Shown in pieces: positions 19,601-26,198 of a DNA stretch of 46,651 nucleotides. Numbering within the stretch: the stretch's first letter is position 1; each line of letters begins with the position of its first letter. Below the pieces are notes generated by a model. That model was not told where the DNA came from, ran no database searches, and saw only the letters and a program-made list of their open reading frames with translations. The position numbers and the translations under genes were made by a program. Location: positions 1 through 46,651 of IMG/VR virus record IMGVR_UViG_3300044846_000714; one strand, written 5' to 3'. The stretch comes from a virus.

Positions 19601-19892
19601 TATTTAAATTAGTAATCTCTCCAATCAAAGAACGTCCATCAGGATGTGCTAAAAATACAATTAACTTAGATTGTTCGGTAATACTTAAAACATTAAGTAT
19701 TTTAAACCCAGGATAAGTTGAACTAAAATCATAACAGATCTGATTAGAAGGCTCGTTAGTATAGGTAGTTGAGTTACCATCGTGAGACTGAATGTTTGCG
19801 TTTAAAGCAAACGTAATCATGTTCTCCTTTATTTGGTAGTTAACTGAGTCTAGATTAAGCCCAGCAGTGTTCTGATTGATTTTGTTCTCCAT
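13680..19892 (-). CDS. Muzzle/stabilisation-type tail protein, crAss-like, with inserted modules
   Basis: 2070 residues, the longest complete gene here. The N-terminus (GLNLDSVNYQIKEN, FALNANIQSHDG, then NEPSN and EQSKLIVFL ... LIGEI) and residues from about 588 (YAEYRIDNCETKVYF, RYFSLEEP) follow the crAss-like family annotated as stabilisation or muzzle protein, which caps the short tail. Between them about 480 residues look inserted: Cys-rich CPTGYTF and CPVGYTL turns, a PA14-like beta domain (about 250-335: YYLGLAADDSLRVSIDG ... LFPVNISKGSHLLKFEY), a GTG-type beta repeat (about 372-450) and a CCDCTDC cluster. A hydrophobic Ala/Gly stretch lies near 1430-1460. It starts 5 bases after the upstream gene. 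The family call is moderate to strong; the sugar- or receptor-binding role of the insert is inference. Confidence 0.75.
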   Translation of the reverse strand: MENKINQNTAGLNLDSVNYQIKENMITFALNANIQSHDGNSTTYTNEPSNQICYDFSSTYPGFKILNVLSITEQSKLIVFLAHPDGRSLIGEITNLNKDCTSLVESETDCGCISGTVLGSTVVSSLISIAGTGECPTGYTFNSTSGFCEKLISTPIQETVTKKSVISSCRDADHGTTLTRIYKDTWVTQTPPTYHTVVESNLTQSFWFPGGGFSYIKQIGIQADIDNTNNPCGTHESLDFLGFTETICISDTKQYYLGLAADDSLRVSIDGNVVFDFDALDPAKSFATLTDLWGRYNLFPVNISKGSHLLKFEYKNKPTGDPGNRGMFAYELYDISLAQLTDPNLTRVILQNSRVLSNGKPITSEIKAPGRILQMSYTGTATGTFTIGSAVQSSTSGTGTDAVFKIVVNAGVITSLILEYSGKGYKTGDTLIISAGSALNVTVTVVAASVQENFIELSQACPVGYTLYVNENCVASCQKLDQKSEIFPTTSVNCCVFTPLVVDNCCDCTDCYRYSAQATNNQPYSITYINCAGVEVTETFPSGIGTFTAKRNKYTLPVNVEILDSIFVSQGECNPKTSKCCLGLSPDFPVYAEYRIDNCETKVYFIARNIQPRYFSLEEPLGRDQCGDAIDCLTDACERLKLFPDFCQPDIYPTAIDSGGRLKGGVYSFSIAYADENGKELTDYVDFSNPIPIFERAITEQTEYETSKSIRVSIDHSTTIFDYFNLVVAENINEVTTYQLVGTYRVNQSTYRDSLVYTGDYSSTFSSIVPLIRSPHYETAGIIEKQNDILMLADLVETPKYNFQLIANEIKLRWETVKMPVDNKFDFSNPEIAYFFRTYQRDEVYPFGIKFKLKNGKYTDVFHIPGREIFINSNEKDLLTVGTNPDVFAVENDCIVQDSQPRWKVYNTATTGLTPPNNPPSLQEAQYSCKITVEAAGEFAYWESTETYPCYEDVWGALAGQPIRHHKFPENSKVHIHADGDDFIYPIGVRILENDFANRVLDKFTVYDPLNTYGNHQIPVKELICGFELVRGNRVNNKSVVAKGLLYDVGSFEDVKSGKKFYYPNYPYNDLRPDAFIKSTPDWYDKADRGIEDSSSDPASGLRIHEGFNTIGSRYTFHSPDTHFQFPKIGTELKLETVEYGKVQGKFMPVLDHPQYKFLTKADYALSAVISNALALAFDTKTTATDPGTIIQTDGISILTNNQVLLDLIEKLVPNNNFAYQFNSVGEYKKFLPITTIGNRRRFLDIGLYANDKIVELNDDRPLHNRLRETSVYLKTNGSFSTEHGSIIDTSRYTLDQAGLGDTPEKVTESDTRAYYSSIKRSFPNQYGQIENIKYVSMGYACGVYTDLSGTAKIKTKYYPGFGGDTYINKFALKRKHSFFTRNLANLPAKVDNVPFDYWLFPNLGYPTYYIGESPEDINNAFASSILAGAAATLATILTTPVLAAGGAATGVTLNAAISGALASIYSLFVKKNNLDVSPTFNLPNPIPGEPDIVTPSSFFYQKGFFYTASYGIPVFYVESDINVDLRHGRNDLEENFYPNVGDGIPDEWLHEVNVPIKFDNFYSYNATYSAQNLSPNLPYRLKYPSLECLSIHNNRVIYSDPANSSNYLSDAWRIFRPGNFYDFPKQGGRLIDLNAGENERVYARFENTTKVYNSRITLSTTSPYQLEIGNAEMFKQKPVDLSKTDLGYIGTQHKAYVKCEYGTFWVDAKRGHIYQITGDGFNEIKTENNFNWFKQNLPFQILKDIPNADVDNLPIGLGIAMGWDERYERVFITKLDYRVKPEYRIGSPSVVKYITDTSDTNYRKYVLESGSTQVEITFGDPAFFENKSWTVAYSPKLKNFISFYSFLPNFYVPLLGNFQTVINTSTGASTWNHNLSIFTYQTYYNKLYPYILEYNVNSFPQVSTINSVTLMQDIQEYYSDYEYYSLSTANKKNLANFTKAIIYNKEQSSGIIKLIPEEFGNTRQKITYPRMTTTGIEALISRREQLYTFNGFWNVAAQGNGQPLWSTQWSDLVTQYPIDKIPNTKSVRPVSVSYQKAKIKSDFAKVRLIQDQYSRFKFINTIQITQTNP

Positions 19893-19897
19893 TTAAA

Positions 19898-20734
19898 TTA
19901 TTGGATGTGGTATTTGATAAAACGGTTACGCATCTTAGCTACGTTATCCGCCATTTGTTGTTTGGTGTAAGTAAGCAAGTAGCCGTTTGCTGCTTGTAAC
20001 TTATTAAATTGATCCTGTCTGTAGTATTGGAACTTAGCCTCAACCTGACGTTGACTCTCGTCTACTACAGAATGCCAGAGTTGTTCAAAAAACTTAAACT
20101 TAAGATAAGCTTTAATATACTCTTCAACCTCAAGAACTTCAGGCACCATAGGTAAGTTATCATCGTCCATTGGACGTGAGAAATATCTAACGTATATGCA
20201 ACCAGTTTCAAACGTAGCCGTAACAGATTTATTTGGATGAATTTGAATAACATCATTTGAGGACGTATTTAGATTAGGGCAGTCCTCAACACATAGTGCC
20301 TTAGATCCGTAGTACACCTTAATCCAAGTAGGTTGCTTCATTGTAATCTTGAAGCCAGGAGTAGAGACAGATACTGTCTCGTACATTTCTTCTTTAAGCC
20401 CACAGTCTGTACAACCTTCTGTACACTGGATAGACTTATACCAAGAACCCTTTACAGAGTTAACTCCTTGAGACCAAAAAATCTCTGAGTCATAGTAGAT
20501 GGCATAATCCATCAAAGCAAAGTCACAAGGAAGTTCTGATTTGTAGTCATGAAACGACAACACCAACTCTTCAGGTTTAAGAACCATTACTCTAAGCTTG
20601 CGAAGTGCTTGGTCTACATAAGTAGGAATCATTACTTCACTTATTGCACCTGCTTCAAAGTATGATTTTAATTCCTGCTTTACTTCAGCAATTAATGGTT
20701 CAGATGAAATAAAGTTAGTATTAGCGTAATTCAT
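19898..20734 (-). CDS. Head-tail connector (ring-type) protein
   Basis: 278 residues. The N-terminal helices (LIAEVKQELKSYFEAGAISE, then YVDQALRKLRV) and the pattern 'KxELPCDFALMDYAIYY' resemble the connector/ring proteins of crAss-like and other Bacteroidota phages, in which an N-terminal helical bundle precedes a beta domain. The middle has a CTEGCTDCGL cluster; the C-terminus is helical (VEEYIKAYLKFKFFEQLWHS). It lies between an HU-like gene and the muzzle gene, with a 5-base gap to the latter, which agrees with a tail-ring position. Start ATG at 20734 with leader ACTAAAAAA. The exact ring number cannot be given from sequence alone. Confidence 0.6.
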   Translation of the reverse strand: MNYANTNFISSEPLIAEVKQELKSYFEAGAISEVMIPTYVDQALRKLRVMVLKPEELVLSFHDYKSELPCDFALMDYAIYYDSEIFWSQGVNSVKGSWYKSIQCTEGCTDCGLKEEMYETVSVSTPGFKITMKQPTWIKVYYGSKALCVEDCPNLNTSSNDVIQIHPNKSVTATFETGCIYVRYFSRPMDDDNLPMVPEVLEVEEYIKAYLKFKFFEQLWHSVVDESQRQVEAKFQYYRQDQFNKLQAANGYLLTYTKQQMADNVAKMRNRFIKYHIQ

Positions 20735-20745
20735 TTTTTTAGTAT

Positions 20746-21237
20746 TTAAGACTGTCTGTCTATTTTGTTTTCTCTTATCGACTTAGCTAGTGAAGCTTTG
20801 TGGTTATTTGACATTCTCAAGTCATAGAACCCAAACTGTACTACTCTCTTATAATATGGATACAAGTGAAACTTATAGACGGCACCATTGGTGTGTGTAT
20901 TTCTATAAGGCACTTTGACACCAGTCTCATTGTAGAGTTTCCAATTGATAATTGTATGTTTACCTTTGGGAAGGGCATTTTCTGTTTTTACAATTTTAAT
21001 TGAACCTAGGTTAGGGAATCTAATAGCATATCTTCCCCTTAACAACCTCTCCATGAGTTTTAGATGTATCCTTTTAGGGATATTACAAAACTCTTTGTAG
21101 GTGATGTCTTTACGTTTAGTTTCTTTTAAGAACAACTTGTAGGCATTAGCAGAGAGGTAATTCGTATCTGACGTAGTATCTCTTTCCTTCTGTCTAACTT
21201 TAGTGGGTTTGTTTGGTTTTATAAAGTCTTTCGACAT
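20746..21237 (-). CDS. Small HU/IHF-like conserved protein of crAss-like phages
   Basis: 163 residues, strongly basic. Helical residues 30-70 are followed by IRFPNLGSIKIVK (72-84), which has the beta-turn-beta look of an HU/IHF arm entry, and then by INWKLYNETG and HTNGAVYKFHLY (about 98-126), a pattern I know from a small conserved protein in crAss-like structural blocks. HU/IHF proteins bend and package DNA; a virion or head-tail role is also possible from position. The start follows CCAAACTAACC, the CA-rich leader seen at several genes. It begins 2 bases after the stop of the previous gene. The family is recognised; the function is uncertain. Confidence 0.55.
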   Translation of the reverse strand: MSKDFIKPNKPTKVRQKERDTTSDTNYLSANAYKLFLKETKRKDITYKEFCNIPKRIHLKLMERLLRGRYAIRFPNLGSIKIVKTENALPKGKHTIINWKLYNETGVKVPYRNTHTNGAVYKFHLYPYYKRVVQFGFYDLRMSNNHKASLAKSIRENKIDRQS

Positions 21238-21239
21238 GG

Positions 21240-21881
21240 TTAGTTTGGTTCATCTCTGTTGTTATCTTCTAGATCTTGAGGAATTCTTTGGTAGTTCATC
21301 AAGGATTGAGTACACATTTCAATCAATGTATCTGTTAGATAACCTGGAAACTTAAATTGCTTATCATACATACTGATGCATTCTGTACCATCTAGGTCTT
21401 CAATAGACTCAGTAAAGTAAGCGTACATGTTTACACATTCTACATCGGGATCTAGAACATACAAATAACCATTACGAATGGTGTAGTATTTCTTAGGGGT
21501 CTTAAACCTTAAGCGAGTATGATTAATAAAATCCCTGATACTTGTAGGGAACAATTCTTCTGAGTTAGAAGTGTTGAATACACCCTGAATAAAGTAAGAG
21601 TATAATCCTTCATCAATGTTAGGCAACTTATGTTTTGTTCTACGTATAGGACAGTTCAAGTCGCACTCTGATCCCTTAGCTTCAATCAAGTGTACACACT
21701 CGTAGGATTGGTAGACGTTATCAGAGGTAAGCAATCTTCTGAGATTGATTTCTCTTCTCAGTAATGTAGCTGCTTTAGTCTTTAATAAACCATAAATATA
21801 ACGATCACTAATCAAGTCATCGTCACTAACAAACTTGTTAGCACTCTTAACTCTACCGATTAATTCTGAATTTGTGTACAT
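21240..21881 (-). CDS. Structural protein, probable connector
   Basis: 213 residues; first gene of the operon behind the promoter at 21919-21949. The pattern DRYIYGLLKTKAATLLRRE, then a Cys-containing beta segment (ECDLNCPIRRTKHKLPNI) and FPGYLTDTLIEMCTQSLMNY, matches a structural gene widely found in Bacteroidota phages next to connector genes. No membrane segment or enzyme motif is visible. The acidic, Asn-rich tail (PQDLEDNNRDEPN) is probably disordered. It precedes the HU-like gene by 2 bases. A head-tail joining or tail-hub role is inferred from position. Confidence 0.55.
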   Translation of the reverse strand: MYTNSELIGRVKSANKFVSDDDLISDRYIYGLLKTKAATLLRREINLRRLLTSDNVYQSYECVHLIEAKGSECDLNCPIRRTKHKLPNIDEGLYSYFIQGVFNTSNSEELFPTSIRDFINHTRLRFKTPKKYYTIRNGYLYVLDPDVECVNMYAYFTESIEDLDGTECISMYDKQFKFPGYLTDTLIEMCTQSLMNYQRIPQDLEDNNRDEPN

Positions 21882-21918
21882 CTCAGGATATAGTTTGGGT
21901 TAATTTAAGGTTCATTAC

Positions 21919-21949
21919 AAATATAATTTAATTTTAAAGTTAAGTCAAG
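21919..21949 (-). promoter_or_regulatory. Bacteroidota-type promoter of the tail operon
   Basis: On the minus strand TTG at 21949-21947, a 20-base spacer and TATATTTG at 21926-21919, about 40-70 bases upstream of the 213-residue gene. The match to the -33/-7 consensus is complete. Confidence 0.78.
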
Positions 21950-21969
21950 AGTTTATTTTAAAACTAGAA

Positions 21970-22031
21970 GAGCCCACTTTCGCAGGCTCCTACTAGCAAG
22001 ATGACAGGAAAACCAACCAAAAAATCCTGTC
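21970..22031 (-). terminator. Tandem hairpins after the large fibre gene
   Basis: Two inverted repeats follow the stop of the 627-residue gene on the minus strand. The first (22031-22003) pairs GACAGGA with TCCTGTC across a T/G-rich loop. The second (21989-21970) pairs GAGCC with GGCTC around a GAAA-containing loop and is followed by TTCTAGTTTTAAAA. The second is a likely terminator with a weak T-tract. The promoter at 21919 starts just after it. Confidence 0.6.
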
Positions 22032-22040
22032 AATGTCGTA

Positions 22041-23924
22041 TTATACTGTTGCGTAAGAATTACCTCCGATAAAGATCTCTAAAGATTCTGTACCTGATAA
22101 TGTCAAAGAGGCTGCAGGGTTATTTAATTCAATATAAATATCACTTCCGTTAACTACACATACACCTTGATAAACTACAGTAGACGAAGTTCCTGAAGTA
22201 GTTGCATATTTAAGAATTAAAACATTGAATACTTGATTATAAAAAGGATAGTAGCCTACAGGGAGAGTGCCGAATAGAAGTTGTTGACCATGTGCCCAAG
22301 TAAATGAACCTGTAGCATTTACTCCAAAACTTCCAATAATAGTAATAACCTTACCAAACTTTTGGAGTTTAGGAAGACTTCCGATAGGAAATCTTGCTGA
22401 AGAAACAATTACTGCGTTAACTAATACACCAGCAGTAACTACACCAAATGTAGAAGAAGTTCCTCCACCCGTAGATTCTAGATTTACAGTAATATCATTA
22501 GGATTATCTGTACGAGTAACTGTTACTGTACCTCCTGTTGAAGTAAAGATAAGTTCTTTGTTAATCCACTCAGATCCACTCCAGAACAAACCATCGAAGG
22601 TAGCAGGGGCAGTAGTAGTTACGTCAGACAAAGAAGAGATAGAACAAGAGTTTAACTGAGAACAAGTGAATCTTACTCCTGAAGCCAATGATACGTTCAA
22701 ACCATCTGCATCACTTGTAGCTACAAAGTCAGAAGCATTAAGCTTCATTTTCATTCTACCCAAAGTAGCTACAACACGATCTAATTGAATCTGTAAAGTA
22801 GTTGCAGTATTAGTATAGTTGAAAGTATAACCATAGTAAGGAGTACTTCCAAAGTTAGTAGCCCAGGTTAAAGAGTAGTTTGCACTTGGAATAGAAGCTA
22901 AAGAAGCATTGATAGCACAAATCTGACTTGTAAACAAAATAGCAGCTGCACTTAAGGTACTAGTAGCAGAACCTCCAGGAATACAAGAAGTATTAATAGA
23001 AGCAGGTACTGCACTTACTCCTGAAATATAAGTCTTTAAACTATCAACAGTTGTTCCCAAAGTAACTAGATTTCCCGAAAGAATAGTGTACATACCACAC
23101 ATGTTAGTTGTAATCCAGTTAAAGTAATCTGAAACTACAGTGCTAGTAGGCTTGATAGAGAAAGCATAAGAAATACATGGATTAGAAAGAACCCCTGTCA
23201 TATCTACGTTAGTGTTGATTGTACACATTCTTGATCCATAAGCAGTCAAGATTTGGCTTAAGGTAGATACACCTGAAGTCAAAGTAACACAAGAAGGTAC
23301 TGTAAATGTAGGAGTTTCTAAAGCAAGAGTACGAGAATTCAAAGAACATAAAGCAACCGCAGTAGCTTCCGTGAATTGTTGTGCACTTGTAATAGCTGAT
23401 CCTACACCTGTTAAAGCTCCACCTACACGCAAGCAAGAGTAGTTAAATCCTGAGTAGTTAAGACCTACGGATGTAAGTGTGCAAAGTCTTTGGTGTAAGT
23501 TAGTAATAGCTTGATCTAAGGTACTATTAGTAGAGATTAAAGCTGCTAAAGATGTAATAGTTAAAACTAAATCATTTCCAGGAGAAACTCCACCTAAAGA
23601 TGTACCTAAGATTGTGATAGTATCATTTACTGTGTAAGAAGATCCAACAGATACAATAGTAACAGTATAAGCAGTAGATCCAACAGTTCTAGTTACTTTA
23701 ACCTGTAAACCAGAACCTGTTCCTCCTGTTGGAGTTAAGGTTACTTCAGTTGTAGTTAGAGGAGGTACTGCTGTACCTGTAAAAGTAAGTGTACCTACTC
23801 CTCCTGTAGCGCAATACAAAGGAGAACCAGAGTAAGTAATACACTTACCGTAGTTAGTTGAAAGACATCCTACTTCAGCGCAGGGTGTATATATGGTTCC
23901 AGTGCAATCAATACAAGTAGACAT
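22041..23924 (-). CDS. Cys-rich tail fibre / receptor-binding protein
   Basis: 627 residues rich in Thr, Ser, Gly and Val. Residues 1-40 carry seven Cys. Residues about 42-127 form a beta repeat (GTGSGLQVKVTRT ... SVGSSYTVNDTITI) related to one in the muzzle protein. Residues about 130-340 hold four to five helical repeats of roughly 42 residues, most with 'LC.(L/I)N' and a second Cys about 16-20 residues later (C148/C164, C193/C212, C234/C250, C276/C314, C336). A linker near 435-465 (SISSLSDVTTTAPATFDGLF) then leads to a C-terminal beta-rich head from about 500 (TFGVVTAGVLVNAVI ... YYPFYNQVFNVLIL), typical of fibre tips. It is the last gene of the fibre operon. Receptor binding is inferred from architecture. 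Confidence 0.7.
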   Translation of the reverse strand: MSTCIDCTGTIYTPCAEVGCLSTNYGKCITYSGSPLYCATGGVGTLTFTGTAVPPLTTTEVTLTPTGGTGSGLQVKVTRTVGSTAYTVTIVSVGSSYTVNDTITILGTSLGGVSPGNDLVLTITSLAALISTNSTLDQAITNLHQRLCTLTSVGLNYSGFNYSCLRVGGALTGVGSAITSAQQFTEATAVALCSLNSRTLALETPTFTVPSCVTLTSGVSTLSQILTAYGSRMCTINTNVDMTGVLSNPCISYAFSIKPTSTVVSDYFNWITTNMCGMYTILSGNLVTLGTTVDSLKTYISGVSAVPASINTSCIPGGSATSTLSAAAILFTSQICAINASLASIPSANYSLTWATNFGSTPYYGYTFNYTNTATTLQIQLDRVVATLGRMKMKLNASDFVATSDADGLNVSLASGVRFTCSQLNSCSISSLSDVTTTAPATFDGLFWSGSEWINKELIFTSTGGTVTVTRTDNPNDITVNLESTGGGTSSTFGVVTAGVLVNAVIVSSARFPIGSLPKLQKFGKVITIIGSFGVNATGSFTWAHGQQLLFGTLPVGYYPFYNQVFNVLILKYATTSGTSSTVVYQGVCVVNGSDIYIELNNPAASLTLSGTESLEIFIGGNSYATV

Positions 23925-23927
23925 AGT

Positions 23928-24455
23928 TTATGGGCAGCAGGTACAAAGTTTAGTAATAATAGTTCTAAGCAATCCACCAAGATCAACAGGTAAACCTGTA
24001 CCACAAGGATCATCACCTAAACATTTAGTTCTCAAGAAAGCAATCAAATCAGGACTCAAAGGAAGATTCTCCCAGTGTAGGTTTCCATTATTAGTATTAA
24101 TATTCTCTGCAGAAAAGTAATTCATGCGAGAACGTAGGTCACAAATAACTCCTACCAACTTAATAACTACTTCTGCAGAGTAATACTTGTCATCCTTTAC
24201 TGTTAAGCCAGTAGTAGAGATAACAGGGGTAGTACCACAAGCAGTGTTAGCTGCATCAAAAGTAGACTTGTTTAATCCTACCCGTGCATCTAATAAGGTT
24301 ACGTTGTCATCCAATAACTTAAGCAAGTCATTCAGGTAGGGATCACAAGAGTCAAAAGAATCAATCAGACCTCCTGTAGTAGGAGTACCTGTATACTTTA
24401 CGCACCCAGAAGGTACGATTTCTACGCAGTTGTTATTAGGGCAGCAGTTAGTCAT
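23928..24455 (-). CDS. Cys-rich fibre-associated protein
   Basis: 175 residues with 13 Cys, including MTNCCPNNNC at the start and KLCTCCP at the end. The central part has a helix of the same style as the repeats in the following fibre gene (KLLDDNVTLLDARVGLNKST, then VVIKLVGVICDLRSRM). The next gene begins 3 bases after its stop, and both proteins open with a Cys-rich N-terminus followed by 'CI..tG/CV.YTG'. It may be a short paralogue of the fibre or a fibre adaptor. No secretion signal is present, so the Cys could bind metal or form disulphides only after lysis. Function not recognised. Confidence 0.55.
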   Translation of the reverse strand: MTNCCPNNNCVEIVPSGCVKYTGTPTTGGLIDSFDSCDPYLNDLLKLLDDNVTLLDARVGLNKSTFDAANTACGTTPVISTTGLTVKDDKYYSAEVVIKLVGVICDLRSRMNYFSAENINTNNGNLHWENLPLSPDLIAFLRTKCLGDDPCGTGLPVDLGGLLRTIITKLCTCCP

Positions 24456-24456
24456 T

Positions 24457-24645
24457 TTACAGTTTTATTTTAAGTGTTTGTGTAGTATCACATTCTAAAC
24501 AGTGAGCATACTTAAGCAATCTTGCTAATGCTCTTGATTTCTTGTAATACGGTTTAGTTAAGTATTTAATATGCTGAAGCTCTTTGTAAGCAGTTGTAGC
24601 AAGTTTTTTCTTAACAGTCAAGCTCAAGTCTTCTGAGTAGGTCAT
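24457..24645 (-). CDS. Small basic helical protein, 62 aa
   Basis: I choose the ATG at 24645 (MTYSEDLSLTVKKKLATTAY) in place of the upstream in-frame ATG at 24708, because the shorter form overlaps the previous gene by only 35 bases. The protein is basic and helical and ends YAHCLECDTTQTLKIKL, with a CxxC pair like its neighbours. Small proteins of this size commonly follow the 168-residue gene type in Bacteroidota phages. Function unknown; it could be a chaperone or a small fibre adaptor. Confidence 0.5.
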   Translation of the reverse strand: MTYSEDLSLTVKKKLATTAYKELQHIKYLTKPYYKKSRALARLLKYAHCLECDTTQTLKIKL

Positions 24646-25117
24646 CGGCTTTTTTATATAGTTCGGTAGCTTTTGCAGGGTTGCATAAGTCAGCATGTGC
24701 TTCTGCACCCTTTAACAAAAACTCAATTTTGTCAAGATAGTAAAGAGTCTTCTCATCATCACAGCAGTCTACATACTTAGCCCATTGTGTAGCAAGACGA
24801 CAATCAATCTTACAAGTCCTTAAGTGATGCCTAGAATTAACTCCAGTATCAGGACAAGTTGTTACAACTAATGAATATACACCATCTGGCAATTCTGTAA
24901 ATCCAGAAGTAGCTGAGGTAGTAAAGCCAAAAGAATAAGAGTTATAAGTATTGGTTTCTCCTAACAAGAAAGCAAACTCATAAGCTGAATCATAACCAGG
25001 AACTCCAATAAAGATACTTGCACTTGTAGGAGCTACAGGATATACAGATGTGTCAATGATTGTTAAGTAAGAACAATCTTTAGCTTTTAGGACTTCGAGA
25101 TTAAGTTGTACATTCAT
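24611..25117 (-). CDS. Structural protein, fibre-associated, with Cys-rich helical tail
   Basis: 168 residues. The first 100 residues are a beta domain (LNLEVLKAKDCSYLTIIDTS ... FTELPDGVYSLVVTT) of the type found in tail or baseplate adaptors. The last 60 are helical and Cys-rich (CKIDCRLATQWAKYVDCCDD ... LRRLELDC), suitable for oligomerisation. It lies 15 bases after the trimeric fibre gene and before a small basic protein whose start lies inside its last 35 bases. The pattern resembles a conserved gene in Bacteroidota phage tail operons, but I cannot name it. Probably an adaptor linking fibres to the virion. Confidence 0.6.
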   Translation of the reverse strand: MNVQLNLEVLKAKDCSYLTIIDTSVYPVAPTSASIFIGVPGYDSAYEFAFLLGETNTYNSYSFGFTTSATSGFTELPDGVYSLVVTTCPDTGVNSRHHLRTCKIDCRLATQWAKYVDCCDDEKTLYYLDKIEFLLKGAEAHADLCNPAKATELYKKADDLLRRLELDC

Positions 25118-25132
25118 CGGTATTTAATTTAA

Positions 25133-26107
25133 TTAGGGCGTAGAAGTAATGGTTTGCCAACCAGTAGAAGTTCTAATACAAAGTTTATCTAAAGTAGTAT
25201 CAAAAATTAAAAGACCTGCAGCTGGACTAGGGATAGCATTCTTCTGAGAAGTTGTCATTCTTGGAAGAAGTAGACCTTTGTCCGTACTTTGTACCTCCAT
25301 AACAGCAGAAGAGTGAACAGCTCCAGTACTTACATTTACTCCTAGAGTAGTCTTAACATTAAACATTCCTGTACTGCGAGTGATAAGAACTACTGGACCA
25401 ATTACATATCCAGGATCATCACAGTAATTTAAAAGTAAGTCTGATCCTTGGTTACTACCCCAAGCACCTTCTGCATTTTGAATATTTAACTCAAATCTAG
25501 GCCTATTATTGCTTCTAAGAGATAAAGTTGATTTGTTAGCAAGAAGTTTATCTATAGTAACTACAGTATCTGCAGTAGGAGACTTGATATGAAATAAGGT
25601 TTCTGGATAATCTATGCCTAAACCAACATTACCATGTCCTGTAAAAGACATAGCGTGTGATAAAGTCAAACCGTTTCTAGTAGTTCTAATCCCTCCTACA
25701 AGAGTAGTAATATCTGTAGGATTACTGTCAAAGTCTAAGTTTACTTGCTCGTCAGTGGTAAGCCTTCTAATACTAAATCTATCGTCTCCTGAATCGTCTT
25801 TAATATTAAAATAAGTAGGAACATCTGTTTTAATAGATAGTAGACCTAGTGACCTTGTCTCATTACTGGATAACTGAAGAATAGAAGGGTTATTAGAAGG
25901 ATCTACTACTGTAGTTAGTGTAGATGTCATGTTAACATCACCAGCTAACTTTAAGAAGCCACTTCCTCCCCCTGAAATCTTAGGACAACAAGTAGGGTTA
26001 TTGATTACACTAACAACAAAATTTTCCAAAGATAGTCCTGCTATCTCTGAGCCTGTAGTAGTAGATTTAGGAATATAAGTTCCAGGTTTTAAATATATGT
26101 CTTTCAT
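25133..26107 (-). CDS. Trimeric tail/head fibre with 'GLLLPRMT' C-terminal motif
   Basis: 324 residues. Residues 1-40 (MKDIYLKPGTYIPKS, SLENFVVSVINNPTCC) are nearly the same as in the gene just upstream and probably anchor both fibres to the same site. Then follow a short Gly-rich hinge (GGGSGFLKLAGDV), repetitive beta segments (LGLLSIKTDVPTYF, GNVGLGIDYPETLFHIKSPT) and a C-terminal segment GLLLPRMTTSQKNAIPSP with LLIFDTTLDKL and a final GWQTI. This C-terminal motif is standard in trimeric phage fibres of Bacteroidota. It is the first gene after the promoter at 26119-26148. Host recognition is the likely role. Confidence 0.75.
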   Translation of the reverse strand: MKDIYLKPGTYIPKSTTTGSEIAGLSLENFVVSVINNPTCCPKISGGGSGFLKLAGDVNMTSTLTTVVDPSNNPSILQLSSNETRSLGLLSIKTDVPTYFNIKDDSGDDRFSIRRLTTDEQVNLDFDSNPTDITTLVGGIRTTRNGLTLSHAMSFTGHGNVGLGIDYPETLFHIKSPTADTVVTIDKLLANKSTLSLRSNNRPRFELNIQNAEGAWGSNQGSDLLLNYCDDPGYVIGPVVLITRSTGMFNVKTTLGVNVSTGAVHSSAVMEVQSTDKGLLLPRMTTSQKNAIPSPAAGLLIFDTTLDKLCIRTSTGWQTITSTP

Positions 26108-26118
26108 TTAGTATAATA

Positions 26119-26148
26119 CAAAAATAGTCTATTTAAAAATTAACACAA
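26119..26148 (-). promoter_or_regulatory. Bacteroidota-type promoter of the fibre operon
   Basis: Minus strand: TTG at 26148-26146, 19-base spacer, TATTTTTG at 26126-26119. The spacer begins TGTTAATTTTT, identical to the promoter at 32543-32572, so the two probably share regulation. Confidence 0.75.
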
Positions 26149-26164
26149 GAGACTAATAAATTAA

Positions 26165-26184
26165 AGGGGAGTGTTACCTCCCCT
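26165..26184 (-). terminator. Terminator after the head-fibre-like gene
   Basis: Minus strand AGGGGAG-GTAACA-CTCCCCT, a perfect 7-bp stem, followed by TTAAT. It lies 14 bases beyond the stop of the 145-residue gene and just before the fibre-operon promoter. The T-tract is short, so some readthrough is likely. Confidence 0.65.
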
Positions 26185-26198
26185 ATTTATTTTAGAGA

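Noticed and set aside
24646-24708. Upstream start for the small gene at 24457
   Set aside because: It would add 21 residues fully overlapping the previous gene; the ATG at 24645 gives a small overlap and a better protein.
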